From the NCBI GenBank assembly GCA_026397575.1, contig JAPLUP010000607.1, forward strand, positions 1 through 6,297: a stretch of 6,297 bases of DNA. Direction: 5' to 3'. Below, one piece after another: positions 1 to 5,700 of the stretch (the stretch's first letter is position 1; each line of letters starts with the position of its first letter). The translations under genes were made by a program, and so were the position numbers. The DNA comes from Candidatus Zixiibacteriota bacterium. Its GTDB lineage: Bacteria > Zixibacteria > MSB-5A5 > CAIYYT01. Under the pieces are notes generated by a model. It was not told the DNA's origin. It saw only the letters and a program-made list of their open reading frames with translations, and searched no databases.

Positions 1-1
1 C

Positions 2-2515
2 AAAAAGGGCTCCGAGTTTGTACTGGAATGTAATTGGGTAATCTCTGCCATCGGACAGGACGCTGATCTCAGCGGCGTGAAGGGTGGCGACAGCGGTGAC
101 CCGGAGATCGAAATCAGCAAGTGGAATACGATCATTGCAGAGGAAGGAACCTTCAATACCAATCGCCCCGGCGTGTTTGCCGGAGGTGATGTGGTGACCG
201 GACCGGCTGATGCCATCGATGCAATTGCTGCCGGACGTCTGGCTGCCTTCGCGATCATGCAATACATCGAAACCGGGCACTATCAGAAGCTGCGCCCCGT
301 CTTCGCCAGTCTTCGAGACAACCTCAAGAAGGTTACGATAGAGGACCTTACACATATCGAGAAATCAACACGTAACATCGTGCACGAATTGCCGGCCGCC
401 GAACGTATCCGAACTTTCCAGGAGGTTGAGCTTCCCTATTCCGCCGAACAGGTGATTCTGGAAACCTGTCGCTGCGTCGAATGCGGTTGCGCTGTGTCGC
501 TGGCCTGTCAATTGCAGGACTATTGCACCGAGTACGGCGCTGATCAAAAGCGTTTTGCCGGTGAGTTCAAACGTCATCCGGTCGATGCATCACATCCGTA
601 TATCATTCTCGAACCGAATAAATGCATCAATTGCGGCCGCTGTGTCCGCACCTGTGCCGATATTCTCGATGTCTCCGCGCTCGGTTTTGTCTATCGCGGT
701 TTCAAGACCATCGTCAAACCGGCAATGGAGAAGCACCTGCACGAGACCAACTGCGTTTCTTGCGGCAACTGCGTTGATGTCTGTCCGACCGGCGCGATCG
801 TCAACAAGATGCCGTGGGGTCGTTCGGGACCGTGGAAGATGGAGAAGGTCAAAAACGTCTGCAACTTCTGCTCGGTTGGCTGCAACATTGAAATCAACGC
901 TCTTTCCCCCGACCTGTTCTATGTCACCGGCGCGTTTGCAGGTGAGCCGAATTTCGGCGAACTCTGCGTTAAAGGTCGTTATGGCTACCAACAGTTGCTC
1001 AAATCGAGTCGCCTGAATAAGCCTTACGTCCGCAAGGAGGGACAACTGGTTCCCGCAACGTGGGACGAAGCCTGGCAGAAGATCAAGTCCGGTCTGGGCA
1101 ATCTGCGCGCTGAGAATCCCGACGGATCAATAGTGGTCACTGCTTCGCCGAAACTGACCGACGAAGAACTCTATCTCGCCGGCAAGATGGCGCGCACTGT
1201 GCTCAAAACCGGCGCGATTGGCAGTTTCCATAACGAACTAAGCGGCGCCGACCGGCACGGGCTCGATGCCGTGATCGGATCGACATCATCCACCTGCGGC
1301 ACAAAGGACCTGGAGAACGCAGATCTCGTGCTGGTCGTCAACAGTGATCCGACCACCGAAAATCCTGTTCTTGGATGGCGGTTGAAACGATTAATGAAAG
1401 CCGGCAAGAAGGCAATCGTCATCAGCTCGTCGGAAAACGGATTAACTCGTCATGCGTCGCTGTGGCTTGATGCCCGTCGCGGGACGGCTTCGACGCTGCT
1501 CAATGGCATCATCGCCGGAATAGTTCGCTCGGGACAAGAGGACGTCAACTATCTCAACAGCCGCACGGCCAACTTTGATCGCTTCAAGCGGGTCATAACG
1601 CAGGTCAATCTCGACGAGACCTCGGTCGTAACCGGCGTTCATCCGGACAAGATTGAGCAAGCGGGAAATATGATCACAGCCGCTGACCAGAAGGTTGTGG
1701 CAGTTTACAATCTCAATAGTCGCATTGATCGCAGCCCGAATGATCTCAAAGCATTGGCCTCATTGCTACTGGTCACCGGTAAAATCGGCACGATTGGCAA
1801 TGGATTGATTCTGCTGACCGATCAGTGCAACAGCCGGGGTATGGAGTTGGCTGGATTCGACCAGCACCTGCTTCCCGGTGGCGTGACCGTTGACCCGGAG
1901 ATGGTGGCGAAGTTGTCGCATATTTGGAATGATAGTCTCGATTGCATTAAGCGGGGAGATAACGTACCGACGATGCAGAAGCTGCGGGATGGCATGATCA
2001 AAGGCGCGATGATCTTCGGCGAGAATCCGGCGATTGATCCGGGCTGGGCAAAGAGGTTGGAGAAGCTTGAGTTCCTGGTAGTAGCTGATATCTATCTGAC
2101 AGAGACCGCAGAGCTTGCCGACGTCGTGTTGCCGCTCAATAGCTATGTTGAAGATGAAGGCACCATCACCAACTGGGAAGGTCGTCGTCAGACGCTTGTT
2201 CCACTCGGCAAGCCAGGCACGGGAATGACGAATTTGCAAATGCTGGCGAATATCTATGGTATCGCCGGCGGCAACGGCCTGCGTGACGAAGCTTTATTTG
2301 AGCAGATCACGCGCGAGCTGGAGCTGTTTGTACCGAAGCGCGAAAGCGAACTCGACAACAGCGGCAGATTTGTCAGTCGCTTCCCGACCGCGGATGGCAA
2401 GGCGCATTTCGAGGTCTACGGCACCGGCGTATCAATCACGGATGTACGTGTCCCGGATGTATTAGTTCTCGACGAGCGCACCAACTCGCGACTGTCGCAG
2501 TTGTTCGGACAATAG
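2..2515 (+). CDS. Fused FAD/ferredoxin/molybdopterin-family oxidoreductase (FdhA/NuoG-like), 5' partial
   Basis: The reading frame is open from the left edge, so the N-terminus is missing; 837 residues are visible (numbered from base 2). Residues 1-85 are the end of a GltD-like FAD/NAD(P) domain, with AIGQ near residue 20 and PGVFAGGDVVTGP near 55, the FAD-contacting Gly-Asp motif. Six cysteines follow (156, 158, 161, 163, 169, 175), resembling the RCxxCGC clusters of GltD-type enzymes. Two [4Fe-4S] motifs come next (Cys 208/211/214/218 and 251/254/257/261), then a molybdopterin Fe4S4 domain (Cys 287/290/294/322). The molybdopterin-family domain runs from about 345 to 735, with GENP at 673-676, TETAELADVVLP at 700-711 and an NWEGR motif near 726. 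These show a cytoplasmic iron-sulfur flavoprotein moving electrons between NAD(P)H and another carrier. No Cys/Sec stands at the Mo-ligand position (Leu413 by my alignment), and the protein ends where the C-terminal pterin-binding domain normally starts. Domain order is reminiscent of NADH-linked formate dehydrogenases, NuoG and the SfrAB type of NADPH oxidoreductase; the substrate cannot be named. The family assignment is secure, the specific function is not. Confidence 0.88.
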   Translation, partial: KKGSEFVLECNWVISAIGQDADLSGVKGGDSGDPEIEISKWNTIIAEEGTFNTNRPGVFAGGDVVTGPADAIDAIAAGRLAAFAIMQYIETGHYQKLRPVFASLRDNLKKVTIEDLTHIEKSTRNIVHELPAAERIRTFQEVELPYSAEQVILETCRCVECGCAVSLACQLQDYCTEYGADQKRFAGEFKRHPVDASHPYIILEPNKCINCGRCVRTCADILDVSALGFVYRGFKTIVKPAMEKHLHETNCVSCGNCVDVCPTGAIVNKMPWGRSGPWKMEKVKNVCNFCSVGCNIEINALSPDLFYVTGAFAGEPNFGELCVKGRYGYQQLLKSSRLNKPYVRKEGQLVPATWDEAWQKIKSGLGNLRAENPDGSIVVTASPKLTDEELYLAGKMARTVLKTGAIGSFHNELSGADRHGLDAVIGSTSSTCGTKDLENADLVLVVNSDPTTENPVLGWRLKRLMKAGKKAIVISSSENGLTRHASLWLDARRGTASTLLNGIIAGIVRSGQEDVNYLNSRTANFDRFKRVITQVNLDETSVVTGVHPDKIEQAGNMITAADQKVVAVYNLNSRIDRSPNDLKALASLLLVTGKIGTIGNGLILLTDQCNSRGMELAGFDQHLLPGGVTVDPEMVAKLSHIWNDSLDCIKRGDNVPTMQKLRDGMIKGAMIFGENPAIDPGWAKRLEKLEFLVVADIYLTETAELADVVLPLNSYVEDEGTITNWEGRRQTLVPLGKPGTGMTNLQMLANIYGIAGGNGLRDEALFEQITRELELFVPKRESELDNSGRFVSRFPTADGKAHFEVYGTGVSITDVRVPDVLVLDERTNSRLSQLFGQ

Positions 2516-2525
2516 AGTGACCGAT

Positions 2526-2541
2526 GTCGCGCCTGCGCGAC
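2526..2541. other. Short GC-rich hairpin after the oxidoreductase stop codon
   Basis: GTCGCGC and GCGCGAC are perfect 7-base arms separated by only CT, so in RNA the stem would open to about 6 bp with a 4-base loop. It starts 10 bases after the TAG stop. There is no T-run behind it, so it is more likely a 3'-end stabilising or processing structure, or chance, than a terminator on its own. Confidence 0.4.
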
Positions 2542-2562
2542 CATAGAGACACATAGATTGAA

Positions 2563-2600
2563 CAACGTGGCGGATTCCCAAGTCCGCCACGTTGCTGTTT
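2563..2600 (+). terminator. Candidate intrinsic terminator of the oxidoreductase gene
   Basis: CAACGTGGCGGA (2563-2574) and TCCGCCACGTTG (2583-2594) are perfect 12-base inverted arms with an 8-base loop that can close further through T-A and T-G pairs. The stem is GC-rich and is followed by CTGTTTA, a weak T-tract. It lies 48 bases past the stop codon and before the next promoter, where a terminator is expected. The weak T-run makes factor-independent termination probable rather than certain. Confidence 0.65.
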
Positions 2601-2643
2601 ACGCCCGCGAACAGAGAAACATCGCCCGACCACTCGAATTGTC

Positions 2644-2672
2644 TTGACAAAGTCAACCAGGATTGCTACCTT
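2644..2672 (+). promoter_or_regulatory. Candidate housekeeping-sigma promoter for the SBBP-repeat gene
   Basis: A perfect -35 hexamer TTGACA (2644-2649) is followed after 17 bases by TACCTT (2667-2672), a poor match to TATAAT that keeps the TA start and the final T. Transcription would begin near 2679, giving a leader of about 47 bases. The site lies between the terminator hairpin and the ribosome binding site. The TA-N2-TTT form of the -10 also recalls Bacteroidetes-type promoters (TAnnTTTG), though the final G is one base off. Confidence 0.5.
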
Positions 2673-2714
2673 TTGGTCTGAAAATGCAATTCATCGTCTC
2701 ACCCGTGCACCTGT

Positions 2715-2720
2715 GGGAGG
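2715..2720 (+). promoter_or_regulatory. Ribosome binding site GGGAGG
   Basis: GGGAGG ends five bases before the ATG at 2726. It fixes that ATG as the start, because the frame is also open for some codons further upstream and the next in-frame ATG (residue 21) lies inside the signal peptide. Confidence 0.75.
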
Positions 2721-2725
2721 TTGAC

Positions 2726-2791
2726 ATGTTCTGCAAAGAAGCCCTGATTCTGACAGTCCTTTCGTTGCTTGTGGTTTCTACCCTGATGGCA
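2726..2791 (+). other. Signal peptide of the SBBP-repeat protein
   Basis: The first 22 residues have a Lys at position 4, a hydrophobic core of Leu, Ile and Val from about 6 to 20, and a likely signal peptidase I cut after LMA, before TTNPNSS. The -3 residue would be Leu, which is less usual, so the exact cut is uncertain. The Cys at position 3 is before the core and is not a lipobox. Confidence 0.75.
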
Positions 2792-5700
2792 ACGACGAAT
2801 CCAAATTCATCCACTACCGTTCAGAAGATGAACCAGATGCCGTTGGCATTTACCAAGAACATGGGGCAATGGGATGACCGCGTCTTGTTCCGCGCCAATG
2901 CCGGTGGAGCGACGATGTGGTTTACGAAAGAAGGTGTGACATATCAGTTCACCCGACACGTTGCTGGTCATTCCCGCGAAGGCGGGAATCCAGGTTCGGT
3001 AGGTCGGACATTCTTGTCTGACCCAGGACAGGCAGGAATGCCTATCCTACCGGGCGACAGGTACGAAAAAGACTCGGTCGAGCAATTGGTGTTGACCGCC
3101 AAATTCGTCAGCGCCAATCCGAATCCCGAGGTTGTAGCCGAAGGCCAAATGGAATACAAATGCAACTACTTCCTTGGCAATGAGCCATCCAAATGGCACA
3201 CCGATGTCCCCAACTACGAAGCGATCACGCTCAAAGACATCTATCCCGGCATCGACCTGAAATACTCCGGCGACGGCAACGGTCAGGCGGCGTATGAATT
3301 CGTGCTTGCGCCGGGCGCGGATCTTGCGCAGATCAAGGTTGAATATGAAGGCGCAGAAGAGACTTCGATTGATGCCTACGGGAGACTTGTTCTTAAAACC
3401 CAATGGGGAGATATGGTCGCGGCAATAAAGTCTCCTACGAATGGTATCTTGTCCGGCACCGCCAGCTTCTCGCAGTTATCCGAAAAGACAATGGGTTTTG
3501 AACCCAATAGCGCAAATCGACAGGCGTTGGGTACGCAATCAGTCGGTTTGGTTTACAGCACCTACCTTGGCGGGGGAAGCTACGACTATGGATGCGGCAT
3601 TGCGGTCGATGGCAACGGCAATGCCTATGTGACGGGCAGTGCTGGCTCAGGCTTCCCGACTTTGAATCCCTATCAGACAGATCAAGGCGGCCAGGATGTC
3701 TTTGTGACCAAGCTGAGTGGTTCTGGCAACAGTCTGATCTACAGCACGTATCTCGGAGGGGGAAATGAAGACGAAGGAAAAGGCATCGCCGTCGATGGCA
3801 GCGGCAATGCCTATGTGACGGGCCAGACTTATTCTTCCGACTTTCCAACCTTGAATCCCTTCCAGACCCATCAGGCTGGCTATGATGCCTTTGTCACCAA
3901 GCTCTCCAGTTCCGGCAGCAGCCTGATTTACAGCACCTACCTTGGCGGGGAAGGAGACTTCGAAGTTGGAACCGGTATTGCAGTCGATGGCAGCGGCAAT
4001 GCCTATGCGACGGGCTACACTTCTTCTTCCAACTTCCCGACTCTGAATCCCTGGCAGGCGACGTTTCAAGGCGGCTGGCGGGATGTTTTTGTTACCAAGC
4101 TCTCCGGCTCCGGCAGCCTGATTTACAGCACCTATCTCGGCGGGGAAGGCGAAGACTATGGTTACGGCATCGCAGTTGATGACGGCGAGAATGCCTATGT
4201 GACAGGTTCGACTCCTTCTTCCAACTTCCCGACTTTGAATCCCTATCAGACGTATCAAGGTGGCAATGATGCTTTTGTGACCAAGCTCTCCAGTACCGGT
4301 GACAGCCTGACTTACAGCACCTACCTCGGCGGTGCAGGCCATGAGGAGGGACATGGCATCGCGGTCGATGCCAGCGGCAATGCCTATGTGACGGGCTATA
4401 CTGGTTCTTCCAACTTCCCGACTTTGAATCCCTATCAGGGGACGCTTCAAGGCTCGCCTGATGTTTTTGTGACCAAGCTCTCCAGTTCCGGCGGCAGTCT
4501 GATCTACAGCACCTACCTGGGCGGCGCAGGCTGGGAAGGTGGACAAGGCATTGCGGTTGATGGCAGCGGTTATGCCTATGTGACGGGCAGTGCTGGCTCA
4601 GGCTTCCCGACCTTGAATCCCTATCAGATGTATCGAGACACGGCTGATGTTTTTGTGACCAAGCTCTCCAGTTCCGGCAACACTCTAATCTACAGCACTT
4701 ACCTCGGCGGCGGAGGCGAGGATTGGTTTTCCGGCATCGCGGTTGATGGCAGCGGCAATGCCTATGTGACGGGCCGGACGGCGTCGTCCGACTTCCCGAC
4801 TCAAAATCCCTATCAAACGGATCAAGGCGGATCTGACGCTTTTGTGACCAAGCTCAGCTACTTCAGCGGGTCTGACTATGTGATTACACCAACGCCAGAC
4901 ACGGCCGACGTATTCTATATCAAGCAGGCAGACATTGACGGCGACAATTACACTGATGTAATTTACACCGGCAACACATCGGACAGTCTGTACATTGCCT
5001 ATGGCAAAGATTCTACATTAGATGCACCGCGCAACTATCTGAAAGTGACCAAAGCCGCACTGGCAGTCGAATTCGTCAATGGCGATTCCCTCTTGGACAT
5101 TGTCGCTCGTACCACCGGGAAAGTCTATGTGCTGCTCAATTTGGGTAACCGCAATTTCAGCATCGACTCGCAGACAGTCAGCCCGTCATACCGGAGCAGT
5201 GTCTTCCCGTCAATCGCAACCGGCTATTTCAACAATGATGCGCATCTTGATGCGATAATCAGTGAGAACACGATTCTATACGGTAATGGCACTGGGAGCT
5301 TCTCGGCTCCTACCACGTTGCCATTTTCGTTTGATGCCGTGGCGGCCAGCGATTTTGACGGCAACGGAACTGATGATATTGTAGTTACAGCAGGGGATTC
5401 CGCCTTCATCTACTTGAACGACGGCAGCGGCAACCTGAGCCGGTCCACTGCGTTGTGCATCGGCTATCGCACTCACGATTTCACTGGTGTGGTCGCCGGC
5501 ATGGACTTGAACAGTGATGGCAAGACCGACTTTGTGACGGTGACCGGCAACACGACCGGGACGAATGATACCAGCGTGGTGACAATTGCGTTGGGGGATG
5601 GTAGTGGTGGAGTCGCCAGCAGTGACACCCTTCGCATTGTCGGCACGGCACTAAATCTGGCGTTGGCGGATGTTGACAAGGATCACAACCTCGATATCAG

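Noticed and set aside
77..79. GTG as the start of the oxidoreductase gene
   Set aside because: The frame is open to the window edge and the preceding 25 residues, including AIGQ, are part of the GltD-like domain, so the true start is upstream.
555..1045. Open frames of about 150 codons on both strands inside the oxidoreductase gene
   Set aside because: They overlap the ferredoxin and Fe4S4 cysteine motifs of the real frame and have low-complexity Ser/Arg- or Ala-rich translations without family resemblance.
1766..2239. A 157-codon minus-strand open frame inside the oxidoreductase gene
   Set aside because: It lies opposite strongly conserved molybdopterin-family motifs (GENP, ADVVLP) and shows no domain, RBS or promoter that I can support.
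3435..3848. A 137-codon minus-strand frame rich in Arg, His and Cys
   Set aside because: Its composition is what the reverse of Gly/Ser/Asp-rich repeat codons gives; there is no independent evidence of a gene.
3647..4546. A 299-codon open frame on the minus strand across the SBBP repeats, with its own repeated pattern
   Set aside because: It is a mirror of the repeat array: its periodicity equals the SBBP unit, it has no recognisable domain, and the plus-strand frame is uninterrupted and clearly matches a known family.
3548..4858. CRISPR or tandem DNA satellite
   Set aside because: The period is about 190 bases, lengths vary by whole codons, and similarity follows protein motifs, so it is a coding repeat.
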